A DNA stretch of 64,000 nt from Pseudohalioglobus lutimaris (GTDB taxonomy: Bacteria; Pseudomonadota; Gammaproteobacteria; Pseudomonadales; Halieaceae), in the NCBI RefSeq assembly GCF_002866825.1, contig NZ_PKUS01000008.1, positions 186,001 through 250,000 on the forward strand, in the 5' to 3' direction. Both the position numbers and the translations under genes were made by a program. The notes beneath the pieces are model-generated. The model did no database searches. It was not told where the DNA came from and saw only the letters and a list, made by a program, of their open reading frames with translations. Below, piece after piece: positions 17,696 through 28,370 of the stretch (position 1 is its first letter; each line of letters begins with the position of its first letter).

Positions 17696-19069
17696 ATGAT
17701 GAAGCGCCGGACATTTCTAGCTCATGGCTGTGGTCTGGCCACCGTCACTGCAGCCTCTTCCCTGCTGCAACTGGGCCTCGCACGCAGCGTGGCCGCCCAG
17801 GGAGCGCAGGACTACCGTGCCCTGGTCTGCATTCTGCTGGCGGGCGGTAACGACTCGTTCAACATGCTGGTGCCTACAGATAACGACCAGTATGGCGAAT
17901 ACCGCTCTATTCGTTCCGATCTGGCGCTGCCTCGGGACACGCTTTTGCCATTGCCCGGCGCGTCGGCGAATGGACGCAGCTACGGTCTGCATCCGGGCAT
18001 GGAAGGTTTGCAGCAATTGTTTGCCGAGGGCGACGCCGGGCTGATCTGTAATGTCGGCACCTTGCTGGAGCCGTTTGATGCCGAGGCGATTTCCTCGGGC
18101 GCTGCGCGCGCGCCGCTGGGATTGTTCTCCCACTCCGACCAGATACAGCAGTGGCAGACCGCTATCTCTGATCAGCGCAGTGCTCAGGGTTGGGGCGGTC
18201 GAATCGCCGACTTGATGCAAGGCCCGAATCCCGCTAACGGTATCTCCATGAACATATCGCTATCGGGCAACAACGTTTTCCAGAGTGGTGCCTCTGTTGC
18301 TGAATACAGCGTGGAGGCTCAGGGGAATGGTGCCATCGGCCTCAACGGATACAATGATGGCTCGGAGGTGGGTGAATTGCGTCGGCAGTTTATCGACGGT
18401 CTATTGGCTGCCCGGCCGGATCATATTCTGCGTCGCGAGTATCGCAATCGACTGGCGGGCAGTATCGACGCGCAGCAATTTTTTGTAGCGGCAATGGAGG
18501 GCGCGCCGCTGCTCAGTACCCCTTTTACCGGTGACCCTTTATCCGCCGCCCTGCGCCAGATAGCGAGAGTCATTTCCATCCGCGAGCAGATCGGTGCGCC
18601 GCGGCAGGTGTTTTTCGTTACTGCTGGCGGTTGGGACCATCACGACGACCTGCTCGGTAACCAGGCCCTCATGCTGCCCACGGTGAGCCGGGCGCTGTTA
18701 TCGTTCCGGGATGCCTTGCAGGAGCTAAACGTCGCGGATCAGGTTACCACGTTCACCACGTCAGACTTCGGCCGCACACTTACCTCCAACGGTAAAGGAT
18801 CTGACCATGGCTGGGGCGGACACCATATCGTCATGGGAGGTGCCGTTAACGGCGGGACTTTTTATGGTGAGTACCCCGAGATCTACCCTGGCAATGGTCT
18901 CGATGTGGGACGCGGCATCTACGCGCCGACTACAGCGGTCGAGGAATACTTCGCAGAACTGGCACTGTGGTTTGGCGTTACACCCGGCGAACTCGACATT
19001 GTCCTGCCCAATGTCCGCCGTTTTTACAGCCCTGAATCACTTAAGAGTCCGCTGGGCATTCTCAGTTGA
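17696..19069 (+). CDS. DUF1501 domain protein, Tat signal
   Basis: A 457-residue exported protein. The N-terminus MMKRRTFLAHG carries an RRxFL twin-arginine motif followed by a hydrophobic stretch and AAQGA cleavage region, so it is probably folded, with cofactor or metal, before export. The DUF1501 domain is related to the alkaline-phosphatase/sulfatase fold; AGGWDHHDD and DFGRTLTSN are the visible conserved blocks with possible metal ligands. GAGGAG sits 7 bases before the ATG at 17696. It forms an operon with the DUF1800 gene, and the two are presumed to work together at the cell surface. Confidence 0.87.
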   Translation: MMKRRTFLAHGCGLATVTAASSLLQLGLARSVAAQGAQDYRALVCILLAGGNDSFNMLVPTDNDQYGEYRSIRSDLALPRDTLLPLPGASANGRSYGLHPGMEGLQQLFAEGDAGLICNVGTLLEPFDAEAISSGAARAPLGLFSHSDQIQQWQTAISDQRSAQGWGGRIADLMQGPNPANGISMNISLSGNNVFQSGASVAEYSVEAQGNGAIGLNGYNDGSEVGELRRQFIDGLLAARPDHILRREYRNRLAGSIDAQQFFVAAMEGAPLLSTPFTGDPLSAALRQIARVISIREQIGAPRQVFFVTAGGWDHHDDLLGNQALMLPTVSRALLSFRDALQELNVADQVTTFTTSDFGRTLTSNGKGSDHGWGGHHIVMGGAVNGGTFYGEYPEIYPGNGLDVGRGIYAPTTAVEEYFAELALWFGVTPGELDIVLPNVRRFYSPESLKSPLGILS

Positions 19070-19076
19070 ACTAGCG

Positions 19077-19126
19077 GGGTTTCTCAGCGGGCATGGCCCG
19101 AGAACCCAAGCTCGGCGCCGTTTTTT
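19077..19126 (+). terminator. Possible terminator after the DUF1501 gene
   Basis: GGGTT-t-CTC-agc-GGGC pairs with GCCC-GAG-AACCC (19077-19107), giving an imperfect stem. It is followed by the palindrome CGGCGCCG and a run of six T at 19121-19126. The T run is 13 bases from the main stem, so termination efficiency is uncertain. It separates the DUF operon from the alcohol dehydrogenase gene. Confidence 0.4.
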
Positions 19127-19172
19127 CCTGTTACTATTACGCCCGACTTTGGGAAACTACAAGGATTCAGTC

Positions 19173-20374
19173 ATGTCGTTGTCTATTCGCTCGATTCGAC
19201 ACCGCGCCTTCCTTGCGATGCTGCGTGTGTTGACCCCGTTCATGGGTGATGCCCGCAATATTGCTTTTGCTGGGCCAGGCTGCAGTCGTCAGCTCTGCCA
19301 GCATATCGCCAGCCTGGGTGCTACCAGGCTGTTGGTCGTTACCGATAAACCGCTGCGCGATCTGGGCATTGCTGACCAGGCAACCTCAGCCCTGGCTGAC
19401 GCCGGGCTGCCGGTGGCCTGGTTTGACGGCGTACTTCCCGACCCCACCTATGAGCAGGTGGAGGCGGGACTTGCTGTGCTCCGGGCGGAACAGTGCGATG
19501 TGGTACTGGCGATCGGCGGCGGATCTGCGATAGATACCGCCAAGATGATTGCCGCCTGTGCGACGTCCAGTGAAGATCCCCGAAAGTGGAAGGGGCTGGG
19601 CAAGGTCAAGCACGAGGCCCTGCCTATCTATGCGATCCCCACCACTGCTGGCACGGGCTCCGAGGTCACCTCCGGTGCGGTGGTCAAGGATGCCGCGACA
19701 CAATCCAAGAGCATCATCTCCGGCCCTTCAATGCTGCCCAAGGCGACCGCGCTGGATGCGCAGTTGATGTTGGGCCTGCCGCCGCACATCACTGCTGCCA
19801 CGGGGATGGATGCGCTGACGCATGCCATCGAGGCCTATATTGGGGTCTGGGAACGGGGATCGCGCCTTGAGGACGGGCGCATCGCGGTCAAGCTTATTTT
19901 CGAGCACCTGGTGAATGCCTACCAGCAAGGTGATGACCTGGCTGCCCGCGAGGGCATGGCACTGGCTGCCTATTATGCCGGGATGGCGATCAATCTGGTG
20001 TCCGTGGGCAGTGTACATGCCATCGCTCACCAGCTTGGTGGCAAGTATGGTATTCCCCACGGGTTGGCCAACGCGCTGGTCCTGCCACATGTGCTGGAAT
20101 ACTGCCGGGAAGAGGCAGAATCGCGCCTTGCAGAGTTGGCTGTGGTTATCGGGGTGGGCAAGCAGGGTGAGCCCGCGTCACAGCTGGCGCACAAGTTTAT
20201 TGCGGAAGTGCGTGAACTGCGCACCCAGGTGGGTATTCCGGATCGCTCTGACCTGATCCAGCGTGGGGACCATGGTGAACTGGCCGCCGCCGCTGCCGCT
20301 GAGTGTATGGATTACCCAGTGCCCCGGCTGCTGGACGAAGCGGGTGCACTGCGCATACTTGACCAGATAACCGC

Positions 20375-20378
<4 letters not shown>
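19173..20378 (+). CDS. Iron-containing alcohol dehydrogenase
   Basis: A 401-residue group III (Fe-type) alcohol dehydrogenase. The NAD-binding [10 protein letters not shown] is at about 115-124, followed by PTTAGTGSE. The metal site is formed by the Asp in [12 protein letters not shown] and the His residues in [11 protein letters not shown] and IPHGLANA. It should interconvert an alcohol and an aldehyde or ketone with NAD(P). The ATG at 19173 gives the family N-terminus; the open frame extends far upstream through the DUF1501 gene but lacks family sequence there. Its TAA overlaps the stop of edd on the other strand by 4 bp. Confidence 0.9.
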
Positions 20379-22182
<1,804 letters not shown>

Positions 22183-22183
<1 letters not shown>

Positions 22184-22866
22184 CAGGGCGCCCACCAGAT
22201 AGTTGCTTCGTTGTCGTACTGCCCGGTCACTGCGGCAACCGGGTAGTGCTTCTCTGCGGCTTGTTCGAGTACCGCACGTTTTTCATCACCGGTGATATGC
22301 AGGATGATGTCGGTGGCGCTCAGCACCGCCGCCAGGGTCAGTGTCATGCGCTGGTGTGGCGCCGTGACTGGATTGCAAGTTCCCACCAGGAGATCGCTTT
22401 CAGGGTCCAGCAAGTGCTGCAGGTTGGCTGCGCGGGGAAACCATGAGGCGGTATGCCCATCGTTGCCCATGCCCAGCACCACACAGGTAAAGGGGAGCGG
22501 CATGCGTTCCAGTTTTGCGTTCATTTCCCCCAGTGCATGGTCGGCATCATCGTGCCCGGACTTCATGCCGGTAAAGTGCGCTGAAGCGGCGGGACCGCGC
22601 ATTAACGTTTCACGCACCAGCCGCTCATTGGAATCCGGGCTGCTCGCATCCACCCAGCGTTCATCGACCAGCGTGATGTGTACGCGATCCCATGGAATCA
22701 CCTGACTCGCGAGACAGGTAAACATGCCACGGGGGGTACTGCCGCCGGACACCGCCAGGCTGGCCGCGCCACGCTGCGCGATGTCTTCTTGCAGCTGCCT
22801 GGCAATGTGTTCAGCAAGGCTCCGGTCCAGGGCCGCCCGATCCTCAAACAGCCGCTGCTCACTCAT
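22183..22866 (-). CDS. pgl: 6-Phosphogluconolactonase
   Basis: A 227-residue DevB-type lactonase that hydrolyses 6-phosphogluconolactone. Family blocks are [10 protein letters not shown] near residue 40, VDERWV, and [13 protein letters not shown]. The ATG at 22866 overlaps the end of zwf by 8 bp, and its stop overlaps the edd start, so zwf, pgl and edd are tightly coupled. An ATG 14 codons upstream would lie within zwf and was rejected. Confidence 0.93.
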
Positions 22867-24313
22867 GCCAGCTGCGCCCATCGACCGCCACCAACGCCGT
22901 TGCCGCATTGGGTCCCATGGTGCCCGCGTTGTAAGGCTTCACCGGTGTGCCGTTCTCATCCCAGGCCTCGATGATGGAGTCGATCCAGCGCCAGGCGGTT
23001 TCCACTTCATCGCGGCGCATGAACAGCGTCTGGTCGCCGTGCAGGGCGTCCAGCAACAGCCGCTCATAAGCGTCGTAACTGCTGTGCTTTTCCTGGGAAT
23101 CATCCGTCAGGTGCAATTCCACTGGCTTCAGCCGCAGCCTGCTGGTCAGTCCGGGCTTTTTGTTTACCGTGTGCAGGCTGATGCTTTCCTCAGGTTGTAG
23201 ATGAACCACGAGCTTGTTGGTGAGTTCCTGGGGATCATTGGCGAACAGTGAAAAGGGCTGACGGCGATACTCGATCACGATCTCCGAATAGCTGCGGGCC
23301 AGTCGCTTGCCGGTTCGCAGATAAAAGGGGACGCCAGCCCAGCGCCAGTTATTGATGCTCGCCTTGAGGGCAACAAAGGTTTCGGTATTGTCCGCATCAT
23401 GGAATGCATCCTCTTCCAGAAACCCTTTGACTGCTGTGCCGCTCACCGCGCCGGCACTGTAGCGTCCGCGTACCGTGCGCTCCTTTGCATTGGCCGTGGT
23501 GATGGGCTCCAGACAGCGCAACACTTTCATCTTCTCATCGCGAATATCGGTCGCCTTCAAGCTGGCGGGGGGCTCCATGGCTACCAGCGAAAGCACCTGC
23601 AGCAGGTGGTTCTGCACCATGTCGCGCAAGGCGCCGGTGTCGGCGTAGTAGCTGCCGCGGCCCGCGACACCGATGTCCTCAGCCACAGTGATCTGCACGT
23701 TGCTGATAAACGTATTGTTCCACATGGGGTGGAACAGCGGATTGCCAAAGCGCAGTGCCAGCAGGTTCTGCACCGTTTCCTTTCCCAGGTAGTGGTCTAT
23801 GCGAAAGATTGCCTCTTCATCGAATACGGCGGAGACCTCTTCGTTGATTTGCCGGCAGGACGCTAGATCATGGCCAAGGGGCTTTTCCAGTACCACGCGA
23901 CTGGCCGCATTGACTGAACCGGCGGACTGCAATTGTTGGCAGATCGCGCCATACAGTGAAGGCAGTGTCGCCAGGTAAAAGAGCCGGCCGGGGGCGCCCC
24001 CCTGGTCGAGGACGGCGGCTAACCGCTGGTAGTCGTCGCTTTGGCTTGCTTCAATTCTGGCGTATACCAGGCGCTCGCTAAAGCTTGCCCATACGGACTC
24101 GTCCCAGTCTCCCTCGGGAAGAAAACGCACCAGGTTTGCCTCAGCATCGGCGCAAAATGTTGCGCTGTCCATGTCACTGCGACCGGTGGCGATGATTCGC
24201 CGCAGGCGGCCCGCGAGTTTGTCTCGATGCAACTGGTAAAGTGCGGGCAGTAATTTGCGGGTGGAGAGATCTCCAGTGCCACCAAAAATTACCAAATCAA
24301 CCATCTGACTCAT
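22859..24313 (-). CDS. zwf: Glucose-6-phosphate 1-dehydrogenase
   Basis: A 484-residue enzyme that oxidises glucose 6-phosphate to the lactone with NAD(P). The nucleotide motif GGTGDLSTRKL is at 11-21, EKPLGHDL at 143-150, and the substrate/active-site motif RIDHYLGKE at 171-179. The ribosome site GAGGAA lies about 10 bases before the ATG. It is first in zwf-pgl-edd, with an AraC regulator gene 78 bp upstream on the same strand. Confidence 0.95.
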   Translation of the reverse strand: MSQMVDLVIFGGTGDLSTRKLLPALYQLHRDKLAGRLRRIIATGRSDMDSATFCADAEANLVRFLPEGDWDESVWASFSERLVYARIEASQSDDYQRLAAVLDQGGAPGRLFYLATLPSLYGAICQQLQSAGSVNAASRVVLEKPLGHDLASCRQINEEVSAVFDEEAIFRIDHYLGKETVQNLLALRFGNPLFHPMWNNTFISNVQITVAEDIGVAGRGSYYADTGALRDMVQNHLLQVLSLVAMEPPASLKATDIRDEKMKVLRCLEPITTANAKERTVRGRYSAGAVSGTAVKGFLEEDAFHDADNTETFVALKASINNWRWAGVPFYLRTGKRLARSYSEIVIEYRRQPFSLFANDPQELTNKLVVHLQPEESISLHTVNKKPGLTSRLRLKPVELHLTDDSQEKHSSYDAYERLLLDALHGDQTLFMRRDEVETAWRWIDSIIEAWDENGTPVKPYNAGTMGPNAATALVAVDGRSWHE

Positions 24314-24391
24314 ACACGTCGTTCCTCGGGAGGGCTTAATGTGTTGTTTGTGTCATTACCGCCTGCGGGGGGTGCAGCGCACGCGCACCCG

Positions 24392-25426
24392 TTACAGCCC
24401 TGGCGTGCCGCGCTCCATCCGCCTGAAATCGCGCGGAGAAGAGCCGTGCCAGCGCTTGAATGCGTTGCTGAAATTGCCCGGTGCGCTGTAGCCTAAAAGA
24501 ATGGAAATCTCCTCCAGCGGCAGTGTGGAAGTGGCCAGGTATTCCTGGGCCAGTTGGTAGCGTACCTCTGCCAGAATGTCCTGGTAGCAGCTGCCTTCGC
24601 GGCACAGTTTGCGGCGCAGGGTGCGGCTGGTCATGTTGAGTTTTTCGGCGACGTAGTCGATATCCGGGAAGTAACCTGGCCGGGCCACGATGAGTTGCCG
24701 AACCTTGTCGACATAGGTACTGCCGGCTCGCATTCTCGCCAGCAGCAGGCGACACTGCTGCTGGCACATCGCGCTGGTTTCACTGTCGCCCATGGGCAGG
24801 GTCTCATCGAGTACTGCGGCGTCGATCTGCAGTTCCGACGCGGGTGCAGAGAAGGTCACCGGGCAGGAAAAATGGCGCTCGTAGAGCTCACGCTGGTGGT
24901 CACCGCTGTGCATGAGCTGTATCTGTATCGGTTGCAGTGGCTGGCGAACGGCATTGTGACCGCCACTGACCGCTGCGGTGAGGTCGCGATCCACATAGTA
25001 GGTCAGCAGATCCGGTGGGATGGCAATGTCCGGAGAGAAGCGCAGTTTGCCGCGGCCGGACTCCACCAGAAAGCTGACATCGAAGAGAGTGAACGTGAGC
25101 GGTCCATAGTTGCGGATCACGATCATTGCCTGTCGCAGTGTAGGGGCACTCATGAACGCGTAACCCAGCAGTCCGTATGACTCCAGCTGGTATTCGCGCC
25201 CCAGCAGGAGGCCGAGCATGGGGTTATCGGTGAGCGCGAGCAGGTTGCGGTGGAAGCGGAATTCCTGCTCCAGCGTAAAGGGTATGTCTTTGCTGTTCTC
25301 CAGGTCGCGTTGGCGAAGGCCGGTGCCGGTGAGACACTCCGCTGGGTCGAAACCCATCGCGCTCATCGCTCTCAGCGCGGTGGGCAGTGCTTTGATGTGA
25401 TGGCTGGTATCGCTTTTACTACCCAT
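24392..25426 (-). CDS. AraC family transcriptional regulator
   Basis: A 344-residue regulator with an N-terminal Arabinose_bd-type sensor domain (about 20-210, with EFRFHRNLLALTDNPMLGL) and a C-terminal AraC double helix-turn-helix (about 245-335, with LNMTSRTLRRKLCREG and LLGYSAPGNFSNAFKRW). This type usually activates catabolic genes in response to an aliphatic or cyclic substrate. It is divergent from the monooxygenase gene at 25590, the likely target, although the zwf operon follows it on the same strand. Start at 25426. Confidence 0.9.
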   Translation of the reverse strand: MGSKSDTSHHIKALPTALRAMSAMGFDPAECLTGTGLRQRDLENSKDIPFTLEQEFRFHRNLLALTDNPMLGLLLGREYQLESYGLLGYAFMSAPTLRQAMIVIRNYGPLTFTLFDVSFLVESGRGKLRFSPDIAIPPDLLTYYVDRDLTAAVSGGHNAVRQPLQPIQIQLMHSGDHQRELYERHFSCPVTFSAPASELQIDAAVLDETLPMGDSETSAMCQQQCRLLLARMRAGSTYVDKVRQLIVARPGYFPDIDYVAEKLNMTSRTLRRKLCREGSCYQDILAEVRYQLAQEYLATSTLPLEEISILLGYSAPGNFSNAFKRWHGSSPRDFRRMERGTPGL

Positions 25427-25479
25427 TTACTGCTTCTCTGTCATAGCACTTTCGAGACTAGGTTAATGACGGCGACAAG

Positions 25480-25491
25480 ACAAGAGCTTGT
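25480..25491. promoter_or_regulatory. Inverted repeat between AraC and BVMO genes
   Basis: ACAAG-AG-CTTGT sits in the divergent gap, with a partial direct copy (GACAAG at 25474) beside it. It is a possible AraC-type half-site array, placed about 70 bp upstream of the -10 box of the monooxygenase gene. Confidence 0.3.
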
Positions 25492-25562
25492 GTCCTATTT
25501 TCATAAGTATTTGTCCCGGGGCCATATTTGCTTCTGGCTCCATACTTTTTAAAGTACGCAGT

Positions 25563-25568
25563 TATAAT
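25563..25568 (+). promoter_or_regulatory. -10 box of the monooxygenase promoter
   Basis: A perfect TATAAT without a recognisable -35 box at the proper distance. This is typical of activator-dependent promoters and agrees with the divergent AraC gene. A start of transcription near 25575 would favour translation from 25590 rather than 25578. Confidence 0.5.
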
Positions 25569-25589
25569 CATGGAAAAATGGGTGTGGCA

Positions 25590-27089
25590 ATGCAAGACAG
25601 TACAGCGAGACAGAATCCCTCGGTAGCAGTGATCGGGGCGGGTATGACCGGCATACTCATGGCGATCAAACTGCGCGAGGCGGGGATAACAGATATCACC
25701 ATTCTCGAGAAGGCCGACAAGCTCGGCGGCACCTGGCGTGAGAACACCTACCCGGGCGTCGCCTGCGATGTGCCCGCTCACATGTACACCTACAGTTTCC
25801 GCGGTAACCCGGAGTGGAGCCACCGCTTTGCTCGCGGTGCTGAAATCCAGCAATACTTCCAGCAGGTGGCTGACGAGCAGGGCGTCACCGGGCAGGTTCG
25901 TTTTAATGAAGCGGTGGAAAGCTGTCACTACGTTGACGGGAAGTGGCAGCTGGGCACCAGTAAAGGCACCCAGCTGGAAGTGGACTTTGTAGTCTCTGCC
26001 ACCGGCATTCTTCATCATCCGGCCTATCCAGACATTGAGGGGCTGGACAGCTTTAAGGGCGATATGTGGCATACCGCCCGCTGGAACCACGATGTGGACC
26101 TCGCCGGCAAGCGCGTTGGTATTATCGGTACAGGCTCTACGGCCTGCCAGGCTATCGGTGAGATTGGCCACACTGCCGGTCACCTGACCGTATTCCAGCG
26201 CACGCCGCAGTGGATCATTCGCGTTGCGGATAAATCCTATAGTGAAGCCGACAAGGCCAGGCTGCGCGGCAGGCAGGACAAGTTGGCGGCAATAAGCCGG
26301 CGTTACGCTTTTGTATTGCGCAACACCTTCAGCAAAGCGGTCACCGGCAGCAAGCTGCAGCATGCCTATATGTCGTGGACGGCGAAGCGTAATCTACGCA
26401 AAAGCGTGCGCGACCCCGAGTTGCGCAAAAAGCTTACGCCGGACTATCCCGTGGGCTGTAAACGCCTCATCATCAACAACACGTTCTATGACGCCGTGCA
26501 GCGGGACAACGTGACTGTGGAGACGACCGCGATAGAGCGTATCTGCGACGCCGGGGTGGTCACCAGCGATGGCGTCACCCATGAACTGGACGTGCTGATT
26601 CTCGCCACCGGCTTTCACCCCTTCAACTTTATGCGTCCCATGGACCTGCGCGGCCGCAATGGACAGACCATCGATGAGGCCTGGTCGAAAAAGGTGCAGG
26701 CGTACCGCTCCTTATGTCTACCCGGTTTTCCCAACTTCTTCCTGATGCTGGGCCCCAACACCCCGATTGGCAACTACTCGGTGATCGCCATGAGCGAGGT
26801 GCAGGCGAGCTACATGTTGAAGTTGATCGACCTGTGGCGTCGTGGGGATTTGCCTGTGGTGGAGGCTACCGAGCAGGCCAAACAGCGTTTTAACGCCTAC
26901 CTGCGCGAGGGGATGAAGAATACGGTTTGGGTTGGTGGTTGCCAGAGCTGGTACCTGGATGCTGATGGCGACCCGGCCATGTGGCCCTATTCCTGGCAGC
27001 AATGGGAGAAAGAGTTGCAGCAACCTGAGCTGGACGACTTTGTGCGCGTCGCGCCGGAGGAGGCGGAGCCGTTGCGCCCGGCGGCCTGA
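25590..27089 (+). CDS. Flavin monooxygenase, Baeyer-Villiger type
   Basis: A 499-residue FAD/NADPH monooxygenase. It has two Rossmann motifs, GAGMTG (16-21) and GTGSTA (180-185), and between them the BVMO-type fingerprint FKGDMWHTARWN (155-166), in which the last P/D is replaced by Asn. It should insert oxygen into a ketone, or oxygenate another hydrophobic substrate. ATG 25590 was chosen because of the -10 box and GGGTG upstream; ATG 25578 adds four residues. The neighbours AraC, MBL hydrolase and acyl-CoA ligase suggest the order ketone, ester or lactone, acid, CoA thioester. Confidence 0.87.
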   Translation: MQDSTARQNPSVAVIGAGMTGILMAIKLREAGITDITILEKADKLGGTWRENTYPGVACDVPAHMYTYSFRGNPEWSHRFARGAEIQQYFQQVADEQGVTGQVRFNEAVESCHYVDGKWQLGTSKGTQLEVDFVVSATGILHHPAYPDIEGLDSFKGDMWHTARWNHDVDLAGKRVGIIGTGSTACQAIGEIGHTAGHLTVFQRTPQWIIRVADKSYSEADKARLRGRQDKLAAISRRYAFVLRNTFSKAVTGSKLQHAYMSWTAKRNLRKSVRDPELRKKLTPDYPVGCKRLIINNTFYDAVQRDNVTVETTAIERICDAGVVTSDGVTHELDVLILATGFHPFNFMRPMDLRGRNGQTIDEAWSKKVQAYRSLCLPGFPNFFLMLGPNTPIGNYSVIAMSEVQASYMLKLIDLWRRGDLPVVEATEQAKQRFNAYLREGMKNTVWVGGCQSWYLDADGDPAMWPYSWQQWEKELQQPELDDFVRVAPEEAEPLRPAA

Positions 27090-27091
27090 GC

Positions 27092-28171
27092 TTAATCTCC
27101 GTAGTCGGCCGTCTCCGGTATCTGCTGGTACCAGTCCACGCCGTGTTCATCCTGTGTACGGGTAATGCGGTGGCGGCCCAACAGACAGTTGAGGTGGGCC
27201 AGAGTCTCCCCGGTGGCCAGGCTGATATTGCCGCCGTTGATCTCGCGCTTGAACAGTGCGGGAAAACAGTCCACCGCCCTGCAGGGCTGTTCCAAAAAGT
27301 TGAACAGCTTCACCAGGTCCTGTTTGTGTCCCTCGATGATCTGGCTGAGACGTACATGCAGTCCGTGGAATGGTGCTTCGTGAGCAGGCAGTACCAACAG
27401 GTCATCTGGCAGGACTTCGCGGATCAGCGCTTGTGAACGCAGCCACTCCTTGAGCGGATCACCTTTGGGTTCGGTGGGATAAACGCTGACGTTGGGCGAA
27501 ATGCGGGGCAGGATCTGGTCGCCTGAAATAAGGAGCTTGAGCCCCGGGCAATACAGCGCTACGTGCTCTGGCGAGTGTCCACTGCCGACGATAACCTGCC
27601 AGTAGTGTTCGCCTATGGTTATGGTCTCCCTGTTGATTAGTCGACGGAAGCTGTCGGGCAGGGCGTGAATCGCGCGGCCGAAATTGCCGAATTTCTTTTT
27701 GTACTGTTCCAGCCATTCATCTTTCCAGCCTGCAGCGCGGTAGAAACGCAGGGCCACATCGGGCGCGGGTCGCCCGGTATCTGCAGCCATTGCCCGGCAC
27801 ATGAGAAATTCCTCGCGGGACATCCACAACTCGCAGTTGAAGCGTTCACAGAGCCAGCCGGCGAGGCCGACGTGGTCAGGATGCATGTGCGTGCAGATGA
27901 CCCTGCTGACAGGCTTGCCTTGCATGAAGTCGCCAAATAGCGATTCCCAGGTCTCGCGAGCTGTTTCTATGCCCAGGCAGGTGTCAACCACCGTCCAGCC
28001 CTCGGCGTCTTCCAGCAGCCACAAGTTGATATGGTCAAGGGACATGGGCATGGCGAAACGCACCCAGTAGACGCCCGCGGCAATCTTTAGCGGTTTACCC
28101 GGCTCAATCTCGGGCTTGCGTCCAAAAGGGAAGTCGAGTCCGCGATAGGTCTCAGGGGTGTGGTTTTGCAT
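27092..28171 (-). CDS. MBL-fold metallo-hydrolase
   Basis: A 359-residue cytoplasmic metallo-beta-lactamase-fold protein with no signal peptide. Zinc motif THMHPDH is at 94-100, with a further His in GSGHSPEH and Asp in ISGDQILP. Such enzymes open lactones or thioesters or hydrolyse esters. It is the natural candidate to hydrolyse a product of the neighbouring BVMO, with which it is convergent at a 2-bp gap. The upstream acyl-CoA ligase is on the same strand, 199 bp away; nothing is visible in that gap. Confidence 0.85.
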   Translation of the reverse strand: MQNHTPETYRGLDFPFGRKPEIEPGKPLKIAAGVYWVRFAMPMSLDHINLWLLEDAEGWTVVDTCLGIETARETWESLFGDFMQGKPVSRVICTHMHPDHVGLAGWLCERFNCELWMSREEFLMCRAMAADTGRPAPDVALRFYRAAGWKDEWLEQYKKKFGNFGRAIHALPDSFRRLINRETITIGEHYWQVIVGSGHSPEHVALYCPGLKLLISGDQILPRISPNVSVYPTEPKGDPLKEWLRSQALIREVLPDDLLVLPAHEAPFHGLHVRLSQIIEGHKQDLVKLFNFLEQPCRAVDCFPALFKREINGGNISLATGETLAHLNCLLGRHRITRTQDEHGVDWYQQIPETADYGD

Positions 28172-28370
28172 GCGATATCCAGTGTCGGGGCGCGAATCTT
28201 ATGTTGGTGCCTGGGAGGCCCCCTGTCCAGACTTGTAATTCGCTTTCAGGGACGCTACCAGCTCGCCCACGTCAGGGCGCGCTCCAGCAGGCTTAGGGGG
28301 CTGGCGGCCAGAAGCCCGGTGCCCGGGTATCGAGCGTGGTCCGGCGCGGTGTGAGGGTCTTCCGGGGAGA

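Noticed and set aside
18807-19172. N-terminal extension of 122 codons to the iron-type alcohol dehydrogenase
   Set aside because: It overlaps the DUF1501 gene and lacks family sequence; ATG 19173 gives the normal length.
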